Source: Luzula sylvatica (taxonomy: Eukaryota > Streptophyta > Magnoliopsida > Poales > Juncaceae). From it: a stretch of DNA of 64,000 bases. This document shows positions 11,163 through 24,400 of the stretch, in pieces. The notes beneath the pieces were generated by a model. The model saw only the letters and a program-made list of their open reading frames with translations. It was not told the origin of the DNA and ran no database searches. The number at the start of each line of letters is the position of its first letter. Positions within the stretch are counted from its first letter, which is position 1. Position numbers and translations under genes: made by a program. Location: assembly GCA_946800325.1 (NCBI GenBank), contig OX326956.1, forward strand, positions 74,659,087 to 74,723,086, read 5' to 3'.

Positions 11163-13394
11163 AGGTACGATACAAATGATCTTAAAAAATGTTGTTTGAA
11201 CTCCTCAAAGCGTTAAAATCTTGTTTTGAATCGAAAAACAAACTTTCTTAGTGTTTGTGAAATTTGGTGAAAAGTTATGTACTAATATATACGATACAAA
11301 TGATCTAAAAACACGTTATTTGAACTCCTCAAAGCGTTAATATCTAGTTTTGAATCGGAAAACAAACTTTCTTAGTGTTTGTGAAATTTGGTGAAAAGTT
11401 ATGTACTAAAAGATACGATACAAATGATCTAAAAACATGTTATTTGAACTCCACAAAGCGTTAAAATCTTGTTTTGAATCGAAAAACAAACTTTCTTAGT
11501 GTTTGCGAAATTTGGTGAAAAGTTATGTAGTAAACGATACGATACAAATGATCTAAAAACATCTTATTTGAACTCCTCAAAACGTTCAAATCTGGTTTTG
11601 AATCGAAAAACAAACTTTCTTAGTGTTTGTGAAATTTGGTGAAAAGTTATGTACTAAAAGATACGATACAAATGATCTAAAAACACGTTATTTGAACTCC
11701 TCAAAGCGTTAAAATCTGGTTTTGAATCGAAAAACAAACTTTCTAAGTGTTTGTGAAATTTGGTGAAAAGTTATGTAGTAAAAGATACGATACAAATGAT
11801 CTAAAAACATGTTATTTGAACTCCACAAAGCGTTAAAATCTTGTTTTGAATCGAAAAACAAACTTTCTTAGTGTTTGCGAAATTTGGTGAAAAGTTATGT
11901 AGTAAACGATACGGTACAAATGATCTAAAAACATGTTATTTGAACTCCTCAAAGCGTTCAAATCTTGTTTTGAATCGAAAAACAAACTTTCTTAGTGTTT
12001 GTGAAATTTGGTGAAAAGTTATGTACTAAAAGATACGATACAAATGATCTAAAAACACGTTATTTGAACTCCTCAAAGCGTTAAAATCTGGTTTTGAATC
12101 GAAAAACAAACTTTCTAAGTGTTTGTGAAATTTGGTGAAAAGTTATGTAGTAAAAGATACGATACAAATGATCTAAAAACATGTTATTTGAACTCCACAA
12201 AGCGTTAAAATCTTGTTTTGAATCGAAAAACAAACTTTCTTAGTGTTTGTGAAATTTGGTGAAAAGTTATGTAGTAATAGATACAATACAAATAATCTAA
12301 AAACATGTTATTTGAACTCCTCAAAGCGTTCAAATCTTGTTTTGAATCGAAAAACAAACTTTCTTAGTGTTTGTGAAATTTTGTTAAAAGTTATGTACTA
12401 AAAGATACGATACAAATGATCAAAAAACATGTTATTTCAACTCCTCAAAGCGTTAAAATCTGGTTTTGAATCGAAAAACAAACTTTCTTAGTGTTTGTGA
12501 AATTTGGTGAAAAGTTATGTACTAAAAGATACGATACAAATGATCTAAAAACATGTTATTTGAACTCCACTACGCGTTAAAATCTTGTTTTGAATCGAAA
12601 AACAAACTTTCTTAGTGTCTGTGAAATTTGGTGAAAAATTATGTAGTAAAAGATACGATACAAATGATATAAAAACAGGTTATTTGAACTCCTCAAAGCT
12701 TTAAAATCTTGTTTTGAATCGAAAAACAAACTTTCTTAGTGTTTGTGAAATTTGGTGAAAAGTTATGTAATAAAAGATACGATACAAATGATCTAAAAAC
12801 ATGTTATTTGAACTCCACAACGCGTTAAAATCATGTTTTGAATCGAAAAACAAACTTTCTTAGTGTTTGCGAAATTTGGTGAAAAGTTATGTAGTAAACG
12901 AGACGATACAAATGATCTAAAAACATGTTATTTGAACTCCTCAAAGCGTTAAAATCTTGTTTTGAATCAAATAACAAACTTTCTTAGTGTTTGTGAAATT
13001 TGGTGAAAAGTTATGTACTAAAAGATACGATACAAATGATCTAAAAACATGTTATTTGAACTCCTCAAAGCGTTAAAATCTTGTTTTGAATCGAAAAACA
13101 AACTTTCTTAGTGTTTGCGAAATTTGGTGAAAAGTTATGTACTAAAAGATACGATACAAATGATCTAAAAACACGTTATTTGAACTCCTCAAAGCGTTAA
13201 AATCTTGTTTTGAATCGAAAAACAAACTTTCTTAGTGTTTGCGAAATTTGGTGAAAAGTTATGTACTAAAAGATACGATACAAATGATCTGAAAACATGT
13301 TATTTGAACTCCACAACGCGTTAAAATCTTGTTTTGAATCGAAAAACAAACTTTCTTAGTGTCTGTGAAATTTGGTGAAAAATTATGTAGTAAA
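11163..13394 (+). repeat. HOR module 8, 18 monomers, copy of module 3
   Basis: It repeats 2,731-4,962 at an exact offset of 8,432 bp, including the ATATACG start at the second monomer and AGATACAATAC at 12,279. One patch disagrees: the two monomers at 12,031-12,278 carry CTAAG, GTAGT and CCACAAAGCG where the counterpart has GAACTTTGG and AGATATGATAC. Confidence 0.85.
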
Positions 13395-15502
13395 AGATAC
13401 GATACAAATGATCTTAAAAAATGTTGTTTGAACTCCTCAAAGCGTTAAAATCTTGTTTTGAATCGAAAAAGAAACTTTCTTAGTGTTTGTGAAATTTGGT
13501 GAAAAGTTATGTACTAATAGATACGATACAAATGATCTAAAAACACGTTATTTGAACTCCTCAAAGCGTTAAAATCTAGTTTTGAATCGAAAAACAAACT
13601 TTCTTAGTGTTTGTGAAATTTGGTGAAAAGTTATGTACTAATATATACGATACAAATGATCTAAAAACACGTTATTTGAACTCCTCAAAGCGTTAAAATC
13701 TAGTTTTGAATCGAAAAACAAACTTTCTTAGTGTTTGTGAAATTTGGTGAAAAGTTATGTACTAAAAGATACGATACAAATGATCTAAAAACATGTTATT
13801 TGAACTCCACAAAGCGTTAAAATCTTGTTTTGAATCGAAAAACAAACTTTCTTAGTGTTTGCGAAATTTGGTGAAAAGTTATGTAGTAAACGATACGATA
13901 CAAATGATCTAAAAACATGTTATTTGAACTCCTCAAAGCGTTAAAATCTGGTTTTGAATCGAAAAACAAACTTTCTTAGTGTTTGTGAAATTTGGTGAAA
14001 AGTTATGTAGTAAAAGATACGATACAAATGATCTAAAAACATGTTATTTGAACTCCACAAAGCGTTAAAATCTTGTTTTGAATCGAAAAACAAACTTTCT
14101 TAGTGTTTGCGAAATTTGGTGAAAAGTTATGTAGTAAACGATACGATACAAATGATCTAAAAACATGTTATTTGAACTCCTCAAAGCGTTCAAATCTTGT
14201 TTTGAATCGAAAAACAAACTTTCTTAGTGTTTGTGAAATTTGGTGAAAAGTTATGTACTAAAAGATACGATACAAATGATCTAAAAACACGTTATTTGAA
14301 CTCCTCAAAGCGTTAAAATCTGGTTTTGAATCGAAAAACAAACTTTCTTAGTGTTTGTGAAATTTGGTGAAAAGTTATGTAGTAAAAGATACGATACAAA
14401 TGATCTAAAAACATGTTATTTGAACTCCACAAAGCGTTAAAATCTTGTTTTGAATCGAAAAACAAACTTTCTTAGTGTTTGCGAAATTTGGTGAAAAGTT
14501 ATGTAGTAAACGATACGATACAAATGATCTAAAAACATGTTATTCGAACTCCTCAAAGCGTTCAAATCTTGTTTTGAATCGAAAAACAAACTTTCTTAGT
14601 GTTTGTGAAATTTGGTGAAAAGTTATGTACTAAAAGATACGATACAAATGATCTAAAAACACGTTATTTGAACTCCTCAAAGCGTTAAAATCTGGTTTTG
14701 AATCGAAAAACAAACTTTCTTAGTGTTTGTGAACTTTGGTGAAAAGTTATGTACTAAAAGATATGATACAAATGATCTAAAAACATGTTATTTGAACTCC
14801 TCAAAGCGTTAAAATCTTGTTTTGAATCGAAAAACAAACTTTCTTAGTGTTTGTGAAATTTGGTGAAAAGTTATGTAGTAATAGATACAATACAAATAAT
14901 CTAAAAACATGTTATTTGAACTCCTCAAAGCGTTAAAATCTGGTTTTGAATCGAAAAACAAACTTTCTTAGTGTTTGTGAACTTTGGTGAAAAGTTATGT
15001 ACTAAAAGATATGATACAAATGATCTAAAAACATGTTATTTGAACTCCTCAAAGCGTTAAAATCTTGTTTTGAATCGAAAAACAAACTTTCTTAGTGTTT
15101 GTGAAATTTGGTGAAAAGTTATGTAGTAATAGATACAATACAAATAATCTAAAAACATGTTATTTGAACTCCTCAAAGCGTTCAAATCTTGTTTTGAATC
15201 GAAAAACAAACTTTCTTAGTGTTTGTGAAATTTGGTGAAAAGTTATGTACTAAAAGATACGATACAAATGATCAAAAAACATGTTATTTGAACTCCTCAA
15301 AGCGTTAAAATCTGGTTTTGAATCGAAAAACAAACTTTCTTAGTGTTTGTGAAATTTGGTGAAAAGTTATGTAGTAAAAGATAGGATACAAATGATCTAA
15401 AAACATGTTATTTGAACTCCACAACGCGTTAAAATCTTGTTTTGAATCGAAAAACAAACTTTCTTAGTGTCTGTGAAATTTGGTGAAAAATTATGTAGTA
15501 AA
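13395..15502 (+). repeat. HOR module 9, 17 monomers, copy of module 4
   Basis: It matches 4,963-7,070 monomer by monomer at an offset of 8,432 bp, including AAAAAGAAAC in the first monomer, the AGATATGATAC/AGATACAATAC dimer pair, and the altered AGATAGG start at 15,379 (AGATTGG at 6,947). Confidence 0.85.
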
Positions 15503-16494
15503 AGATACGATACAAATGATCTTAAAAAATGTTGTTTGAACTCCTCAAAGCGTTAAAATCTTGTTTTGAATCGAAAAACAAACTTTCTTAGTGTTTGTGA
15601 AATTTGGTGAAAAGTTATGTACTAATAGATACGATACAAATGATCTAAAAACACGTTATTTGAACTCCTCAAAGCGTTAAAATCTAGTTTTGAATCGAAA
15701 AACAAACTTTCTTAGTGTTTGTGAAATTTGGTGAAAAGTTATGTAATAAAAGATACGATACAAATGATCTAAAAACATGTTATTTGAACTCCACAACGCG
15801 TTGAAATCATGTTTTGAATCGAAAAACAAACTTTCTTAGTGTTTGCGAAATTTGGTGAAAAGTTATGTAGTAAAAGATACGATACAAATGATCTGAAAAC
15901 ATGTTATTTGAACTCCTCAAAGCGTTAAAATCTTGTTTTGAATCGAAAAACAAACTTTCTTAGTGTTTGTGAAATTTGGTGAAAAGTTATGTAGTAAAAG
16001 ATACGATACAAATGATCTAAAAACATGTTATTTGAACTCCTCAAAGCGTTAAAATCTTGTTTTGAATCGAAAAACAAACTTTCTTAGAGTTTGTGAAATT
16101 TGGTGAAAAGTTATGTACTAAAAGATACGATTCAAATGTTCTAAAAACATGTTATTTGAACTCCTCAAAGCGTTAAAATCTTGTTTTGAATCGAAAAACA
16201 AACTTTCTTAGTGTTTGCGAAATTTGGTGAAAAGTTATGTACTAAAAGATACGATACAAATGATCTAAAAACACGTTATTTGAACTCCTCATAGCGTTAA
16301 AATCTAGTTTTGAATCGAAAAACAAACTTTCTTAGTGTTTGTGAAATTTGGTGAAAAGTTATGTACTAAAAGATACGATACAAATGATCTAAAAACATGT
16401 TATTTGAACTCCACAACGCGTTAAAATCTTGTTTTGAATCGAAAAACAAACTTTCTTAGTGTCTGTGAAATTTGGTGAAAAATTATGTAGTAAA
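15503..16494 (+). repeat. HOR module 10, 8 monomers (992 bp), core form
   Basis: The order is marker, ACACG/CTAG/GTAAT, CCACAACGCGTTGAAATCATG/GCG, GATCTGAAAAC, CTTAGAGTTTG, CAAATGTTCT/GCG, ACACG/CTAG, and CCACAACGCG/GTCTGTG/AAAAATTATG. It is repeated at 7,071-8,062 (offset 8,432), from 21,948 (offset 6,445) and from about 28,145. It is one of the best preserved modules in the window. Confidence 0.85.
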
Positions 16495-17424
16495 TGATAC
16501 GACACAAATGATCTTAAAAAATGATGTTTGAACTCCTCAAAGCGTTAAAATCTTGTTTTGAATCGAAAAACAAACTTTCTTAGTGTTTGTGAAATTTGGT
16601 GAAAAGTTATGTACTAATAGATACGATACAAATGATCTAAAAACACGTTATTTGAACTCCTCAAAGCGTTAAAATCTAGTTTTGAATCGAAAAACAAACT
16701 TTCTTAGTGTTTGTGAAATTTGGTGAAAAGTTATGTACTAAAAGATACGATACAAATGATCTAAAAACATGTTATTTGAACTCCACAACGCGTTAAAATC
16801 TTGTTTTGAATCGAAAAACAAACTTTCTTAGTGTTTGTGAAATTTGGTGAAAAGTTATGTAGTAAAAGATACGATACAAATGATCAAAAAACATGTTATT
16901 TGAACTTCTCAAAGCGTTAAAATCTTGTTTTGAATCGAAAAACAAACTTTCTTAGTGTTTGGGAAATTTGGTGAAAAGTTATGTACTAATAGATACGATA
17001 CAAATGATCTAAAAACATGTTATTTGAACTCCTCAAAGCGTTCAAATCTTGTTTTGAATCGAAAAACAAACTTTCTTAGTGTTTGTGAAATTTGGTGAAA
17101 AGTTATGTACTAATAGATACGATACAAATGATCAAAAAACATGTTATTTGAACTCCTCAAAGCGTTAAAATCTAGTTTTGAATCGAAAAACAAACTTTCT
17201 TAGTGTTTGTGAAATTTGGTGAAAAGTTATGTAATAAAGGATACGATACAAATGATCTAAAAACATGTTATTTGAACTCCACAACGCGTTGAAATCATGT
17301 TTTGAATCGAAAAACAAACTTTCTTAGTGTTTGCGAAATTTGGTGAAAAGTTATGTAGTAAAAGATACGATACAAATGATCTAAAAACATGTTATTTGAA
17401 CTCCTCAAAGCGTTAAAATCTTGT

Positions 17425-17434
17425 TTTGATCAAA
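17425..17434. other. Perfect 10-bp palindrome created by a one-base deletion
   Basis: TTTGATCAAA replaces the TTTGAATCAAA of related monomers (for example near 2,305, 4,537 and 12,967), giving a 123-bp monomer. It recurs in units B (about 23,87x) and C (about 30,067 and 30,314). It is the first departure from the 124-bp register in the window. Confidence 0.9.
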
Positions 17435-17570
17435 TAACAAACTTTCTTAGTGTTTGTGAAATTTGGTGAAAAGTTATGTACTAAAAGATACGGTACAAAT
17501 GATCTAAAAACATGTTATTTGAACTCCTCAAAGCGTTAAAATCTTGTTTTGAATCGAAAAACAAAGTTTC

Positions 17571-19801
17571 TTAGTGTTTGCGAAATTTGGTGAAAAGTTA
17601 TGTAGTAAAAGACACGATACAAATGATCTAAAAACATGTTATTTGAACTCCTCAAAGCGTTAAAATCTTGTTTTGAATCAAAAAACGTACTGTCTTAGTG
17701 TTTGTGAAATTTGGTGAAAAGTTATGTACTAAAAGATACGATACAAATGATCTAAAAACACGTTATTTGAACTCCTCAAAGCGTTAAAGTCTGGTTTTGA
17801 ATCGAAAAACAAATTTTCTTAGTGTTTGTGAAATTTGGTGAAAAGTTATGTACTAAAAGATACGATACAAATGATCAAAAAACATGTTATTTGAACTCCT
17901 CAAAGCGTTAAAATCTTGTTTTGAATCGGAAAACAAACTTTCTTAGTGTTTGTGAAATTTGGTGAAAAGATATGTTGTAAAAGATACGATACAAATGATC
18001 TAAAAACATGTTATTTGAACTCCTCAAAGCGTTGAAATCTTGTTTTGAATCGAAAAACAAACTTTCTTAGTGTTTGTGAAATTTGGTGAAAAGTTATGTA
18101 CTAAAAGATACGATACAAATCATCTAAAAACACGTTATTTGAACTCCTCAAAGCGTTCAAATCTGGTTTTGAATCGAAAAATAAACTTTCTTAGTGTTTG
18201 TGAACTTGGGTGAAAAGTTATGTACTAAAAGATACGATACAAATGATCTAAAAACATGTTATTTGACCTCCTCAAAGCGTTAAAATCTTGTTTTGAATCG
18301 GAAAACAAACTTTCTTAGTGTTTGTGAAATTTGGTGAAAAGTTATGTAGTAAAAGATACGATACAAATGATCTAAAACATGTTATTTGAACTCCTCAAAG
18401 CGTTGAAATCTTGTTTTGAATCGAAAAACAAACTTTCTTAGTGTTTGTGAAATTTGGTGAAAAGTTATGTAGTAAAACATACGATACAAATGATCTAAAA
18501 ACATGTTATTTGAACTCCTCAAAGCGTTAAAATCTTGTTTTGAATCGAAAAACAAACTTTCTTAGTGTTTGTGAAATTTGGTGAAAAGTTATGTAGTAAA
18601 AGATACGATACAAATGATCTAAAAACACGTTATTTGAAATCCTCAAAGCGTTAAAATCTGGTTTTGAATCGAAAAACAAACTTTTTTAGTGTTTGTGAAC
18701 TTTGGTGAAAAGTTATGTACTAAAAGATACGATACAAATGATCTCAAAACATGTTATTTGAACTCATCAAAGCGTTAAAATTTTGTTTTGAATCGAAAAA
18801 CAAACTTTCTTAGTGTTTGTGAAATTTGGTGAAAAGTTATGTAGTAAAAGATACGATACAAATGATCTTAAAACATGTTATTTGAACTCCTCAAAGCGTT
18901 AAAATCTTGTTTTGAATCGAAAAACAAACTTTCTTAGTGTTTGTGAAATTTGGTGAAAAGTTATGTAGTAAAAGATACGATACAAATGATCTAAAAACAA
19001 GTTATTTGAACTCCTCAAAGCGTGAAAATCTTGTTTTGAATCGAAAAACAAACTTTCTTAGTGTGTGTGACATTTGGTGAAAAGTTATGTACTAAAAGAT
19101 ACGATACAAATGATCTAAAAACATGTTATTTCAACTCCACAAAGCGTTAAAATCTTGTTTTGAATCGAAAAACAAACTTTCTTAGTGTTTGTGAAATTTG
19201 GTGAAAAGTTAAGTAGTAAAAGATACGATACAAATGATCTAAAAACATGTTATTTGAACTCCTCAAAGCGTTAAAATCTTGTTTTGAATCGAAAAACAAA
19301 CTTTCTTAGTGTTTGTGAAATTTGGTGAAAAGTTATGTAGTAAAAGATACGATACAAATGATCTAAAAACATGTTATTTGAACTCCTCAAAGCGTTAAAA
19401 TCTTGTTTTGAATCGAAAAACAAACTTTCTTAGTGTGTGTGACATTTGGTGAAAAGTTATGTACTAAAAGATACGATACAAATGATCTAAAAACATGTTA
19501 TTTGAACTCCACAAAGCGTTAAAATCTTGTTTTGAATCGAAAAACAAACTTTCTTAGTGTTTGTGAAATTTGGTGAAAAGTTATATAGTAATAGATACAA
19601 TACAAATAATCTAAAAACATGTTATTTGAACTCCTCAAAGCGTTCAAATCTTGTTTTGAATCGAAAAACAAACTTTCTTAGTGTTTGCGAAATTTGGTGA
19701 AAAGTTATGTAGTAATTGATACGATACAAATGATTTAAAAACATGTTATTTGAACTCCTCAAAACGTTCAAATCTTGTTTTGAATCGAAAAACAAACTTT
19801 C
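17571..19801 (+). repeat. Internal 18-monomer repeat within unit A (period 2,231 bp)
   Basis: The AGACACG/ACTGTCTTAG monomer recurs at 17,691 and 19,922 (positions of TGTCTTAG), with the same successors each time: ACACG/AAAGTCTGG, GATCAAAAAAC, GATATGTTGTAAAAG, TTCAAATCTGG/GAACTTGGG, TTTGACCTCC, AAACATACG, GAAATCCTC and ATCTCAAAAC. The spacing is 2,231 bp in A, 1,983 in B (24,136/26,119) and 2,231 in C (30,580/32,811). The long unit is therefore itself built from a duplicated half. Edges are approximate. Confidence 0.75.
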
Positions 19802-21451
19802 TTAGTGTTTGTGAAATTTGGTGAAAAGTTATGTAGTAAAAGACACGATACAAATGATCTAAAAACATGTTATTTGAACTCCTCAAAGCGTTAAAATCTT
19901 GTTTTGAATCAAAAAACATACTGTCTTAGTGTTTGTGAAATTTGGTGAAAAGTTATGTACTAAAAGATACGATACAAATGATCTAAAAACACGTTATTTG
20001 AACTCCTCAAAGCGTTAAAGTCTGGTTTTGAATCGAAAAACAAATTTTCTTAGTGTTTGTGAAATTTGGTGAAAAGTTATGTACTAAAAGATACGATACA
20101 AATGATCAAAAAACATGTTATTTGAACTCCTCAAAGCGTTAAAATCTTGTTTTGAATCGGAAAACAAACTTTCTTAGTGTTTGTGAAATTTGGTGAAAAG
20201 ATATGTTGTAAAAGATACGATACAAATGATCTAAAAACATGTTATTTGAACTCCTCAAAGCGTTGAAATCTTGTTTTGAATCGAAAAACAAACTTTCTTA
20301 GTGTTTGTGAAATTTGGTGAAAAGTTATGTACTAAAAGATACGATACAAATGATCTAAAAACACGTTATTTAAACTCCTCAAAGCGTTCAAATCTGGTTT
20401 TGAATCGAAAAATAAACTTTCTTAGTGTTTGTGAACTTGGGTGAAAAGTTATGTACTAAAAGATACGATACAAATGATCTAAAAACATGTTATTTGACCT
20501 CCTCAAAGCGTTAAAATCTTGTTTTGAATCGGAAAACAAACTTTCTTAGTGTTTGTGAAATTTGGTGAAAAGTTAAGTAGTAAAAGATACGATACAAATG
20601 ATCTAAAAACATGTTATTTGAACTCCTCAAAGCGTTGAAATCTTGTTTTGAATCGAAAAACAAACTTTCTTAGTGTTTGTGAAATTTGGTGAAAAGTTAT
20701 GTAGTAAAACATACGATACAAATGATCTAAAAACATGTTATTTGAACTCCTCAAAGCGTTAAAATCTTGTTTTGAATCGAAAAACAAACTTTCTTAGTGT
20801 TTGTGAAATTTGGTGAAAAGTTATGTAGTAAAAGATACGATACAAATGATCTAAAAACACGTTATTTGAAATCCTCAAAGCGTTAAAATCTGGTTTTGAA
20901 TCGAAAAACAAACTTTTTTAGTGTTTGTGACTTTGGTGAAAAGTTATGTACTAAAAGATACGATACAAATGATCTCAAAACATGTTATTTGAACTCCTCA
21001 AAGCGTTAAAATCTTGTTTTGAATCGAAAAACAAACTTTCTTAGTGTTTGTGAAATTTGGTGAAAAGTTATGTAGTAAAAGATACGATACAAATGATCTT
21101 AAAACATGTTATTTGAACTCCTCAAAGCGTTAAAATCTTGTTTTGAATCGAAAAACAAACTTTCTTAGTGTTTGTGAAATTTGGTGAAAAGTTATGTAGT
21201 AAAAGATACGATACAAATGATCTAAAAACATGTTATTTGAACTCCTCAAAGCGTTAAAATCTTGTTTTGAATCGAAAAACAAACTTTCTTAGTGTGTGTG
21301 ACATTTGGTGAAAAGTTATGTACTAAAAGATACGATACAAATGATCTAAAAACATGTTATTTCAACTCCTCAAAGCGTTAAAATCTTGTTTTGAATCGAA
21401 AAACAAACTTTCTTAGTCTGTGTGAAATTGGGTGAAAAGTTATGTAGTAAA

Positions 21452-24400
21452 AGATATGATACAAATGATCTAAAAACATGTTATTTGAACTCCTCAAAGC
21501 GTTAAAATCTTGTTTTGAATCGAAAAACAAACTTTCTTAGTGTTTGTGAAATTTGGTGAAAAGTTATGTAGTAATAGATACAATACAAATAATCTAAAAA
21601 CATGTTATTTGAACTCCTCAAAGCGTTCAAATCTTGTTTTGAATCGAAAAACAAACTTTCTTAGTGTTTGTGAAATTTGGTGAAAAGTTATGTACTAAAA
21701 GATACGATACAAATGATCAAAAAACATGTTATTTGAACTCCTCAAAGCGTTAAAATCTGGTTTTGAATCGAAAAACAAACTTTCTTAGTGTTTGTGAAAT
21801 TTGGTGAAAAGTTATGTAGTAAAAGATAGGATACAAATGATCTAAAAACATGTTATTTGAACTCCACAACGCGTTAAAATCTTGTTTTGAATCGAAAAAC
21901 AAACTTTCTTAGTGTCTGTGAAATTTGGTGAAAAATTATGTAGTAAAAGATACGATACAAATGATCTTAAAAAATGTTGTTTGAACTCCTCAAAGCGTTA
22001 AAATCTTGTTTTGAATCGAAAAACAAACTTTCTTAGTGTTTGTGAAATTTGGTGAAAAGTTATGTACTAATAGATACGATACAAATGATCTAAAAACACG
22101 TTATTTGAACTCCTCAAAGCGTTAAAATCTAGTTTTGAATCGAAAAACAAACTTTCTTAGTGTTTGTGAAATTTGGTGAAAAGTTATGTAATAAAAGATA
22201 CGATACAAATGATCTAAAAACATGTTATTTGAACTCCACAACGCGTTGAAATCATGTTTTGAATCGAAAAACAAACTTTCTTAGTGTTTGCGAAATTTGG
22301 TGAAAAGTTATGTAGTAAAAGATACGATACAAATGATCTGAAAACATGTTATTTGAACTCCTCAAAGCGTTAAAATCTTGTTTTGAATCGAAAAACAAAC
22401 TTTCTTAGTGTTTGTGAAATTTGGTGAAAAGTTATGTAGTAAAAGATACGATACAAATGATCTAAAAACATGTTATTTGAACTCCTCAAAGCGTTAAAAT
22501 CTTGTTTTGAATCGAAAAACAAACTTTCTTAGAGTTTGTGAAATTTGGTGAAAAGTTATGTACTAAAAGATACGATTCAAATGTTCTAAAAACATGTTAT
22601 TTGAACTCCTCAAAGCGTTAAAATCTTGTTTTGAATCGAAAAACAAACTTTCTTAGTGTTTGCGAAATTTGGTGAAAAGTTATGTACTAAAAGATACGAT
22701 TCAAATGATCTAAAAACACGTTATTTGAACTCCTCATAGCGTTAAAATCTAGTTTTGAATCGAAAAACAAACTTTCTTAGTGTTTGTGAAATTTGGTGAA
22801 AAGTTATGTACTAAAAGATACGATACAAATGATCTAAAAACATGTTATTTGAACTCCACAACGCGTTAAAATCTTGTTTTGAATCGAAAAACAAACTTTC
22901 TTAGTGTCTGTGAAATTTGGTGAAAAATTATGTAGTAAATGATACGACACAAATGATCTTAAAAAATGATGTTTGAACTCCTCAAAGCGTTAAAATCTTG
23001 TTTTGAATCGAAAAACAAACTTTCTTAGTGTTTGTGAAATTTGGTGAAAAGTTATGTACTAATAGATACGATACAAATGATCTAAAAACACGTTATTTGA
23101 ACTCCTCAAAGCGTTAAAATCTAGTTTTGAATCGAAAAACAAACTTTCTTAGTGTTTGTGAAATTTGGTGAAAAGTTATGTACTAAAAGATACGATACAA
23201 ATGATCTAAAAACATGTTATTTGAACTCCACAACGCGTTAAAATCTTGTTTTGAATCGAAAAACAAACTTTCTTAGTGTTTGTGAAATTTGGTGAAAAGT
23301 TATGTAGTAAAAGATACGATACAAATGATCAAAAAACATGTTATTTGAACTTCTCAAAGCGTTAAAATCTTGTTTTGAATCGAAAAACAAACTTTCTTAG
23401 TGTTTGGGAAATTTGGTGAAAAGTTATGTACTAATAGATACGATACAAATGATCTAAAAACATGTTATTTGAACTCCTCAAAGCGTTCAAATCTTGTTTT
23501 GAATCGAAAAACAAACTTTCTTAGTGTTTGCGAAATTTGGTGAAAAGTTATGTACTAATAGATACGATACAAATGATCTAAAAACACGTTATTTGAACTC
23601 CTCAAAGCGTTAAAATCTAGTTTTGAATCGAAAAACAAACTTTCTTAGTGTTTGTGAAATTTGGTGAAAAGTTATGTAATAAAGGATACGATACAAATGA
23701 TCTAAAAACATGTTATTTGAACTCCACAACGCGTTGAAATCATGTTTTGAATCGAAAAACAAACTTTCTTAGTGTTTGCGAAATTTGGTGAAAAGTTATG
23801 TAGTAAAAGATACGATACAAATGATCTAAAAACATGTTATTTGAACTCCTCAAAGCGTTAAAATCTTGTTTTGATCAAATAACAAACTTTCTTAGTGTTT
23901 GTGAAATTTGGTGAAAAGTTATGTACTAAAAGATACGATACAAATGATCTAAAAACATGTTATTTGAACTCCTCAAAGCGTTAAAATCTTGTTTTGAATC
24001 GAAAAACAAAGTTTCTTAGTGTTTGCGAAATTTGGTGAAAAGTTATGTAGTAAAAGACACGATACAAATGATCTAAAAACATGTTATTTGAACTCCTCAA
24101 AGCGTTAAAATCTTGTTTTGAATCAAAAAACATACTGTCTTAGTGTTTGTGAAATTTGGTGAAAAGTTATGTACTAAAAGATACGATACAAATGATCTAA
24201 AAACACGTTATTTGAACTCCTCAAAGCGTTAAAGTCTGGTTTTGAATCGAAAAACAAATTTTCTTAGTGTTTGTGAAATTTGGTGAAAAGTTATGTACTA
24301 AAAGATACGATACAAATGATCAAAAAACATGTTATTTGAACTCCTCAAAGCGTTAAAATCTTGTTTTGAATCGGAAAACAAACTTTCTTAGTGTTTGTGA

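Larger units (their letters stand above)
10382..16461 (+). repeat. Segmental duplication copy 2, about 6.1 kb
   Basis: Counterpart of 1,950-8,029. No indel separates the copies: every shared mark I checked is offset by 8,432. Differences are scattered single bases, for example ATCTAGAAAC at 10,56x, plus one converted patch near 12,031-12,278. The lack of length drift over 49 monomers suggests a recent event. Confidence 0.85.
15007..21451 (+). repeat. Large HOR unit A (6,445 bp)
   Basis: First of three long units. The second begins 6,445 bp downstream, which is 52 monomers minus three single-base deletions: TTTGATCAAA at 17,425, ATCTAAAACATG near 18,374 and TGTGACTTTGG near 20,928. The unit joins the eight-monomer core module (15,503-16,494) to newer monomer types: GATCAAAAAAC/CTTCTC with GTTTGGG, AGACACG with ACTGTCTTAG, AAAGTCTGG, GATATGTTGTAAAAG, GAACTTGGG, GTGTGTGACATTTGG and TTAAGTAG. 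Its last monomer is distinguished by GTCTGTGTGAAATTGGG. Confidence 0.8.

Noticed and set aside
1950..16461. Assembly artefact as sole explanation of the large duplications
   Set aside because: The copies carry private substitutions and a converted patch, and units A-C have private gains and losses, so they are not plain duplicated contigs. Exact copy number still depends on read support that I cannot see.
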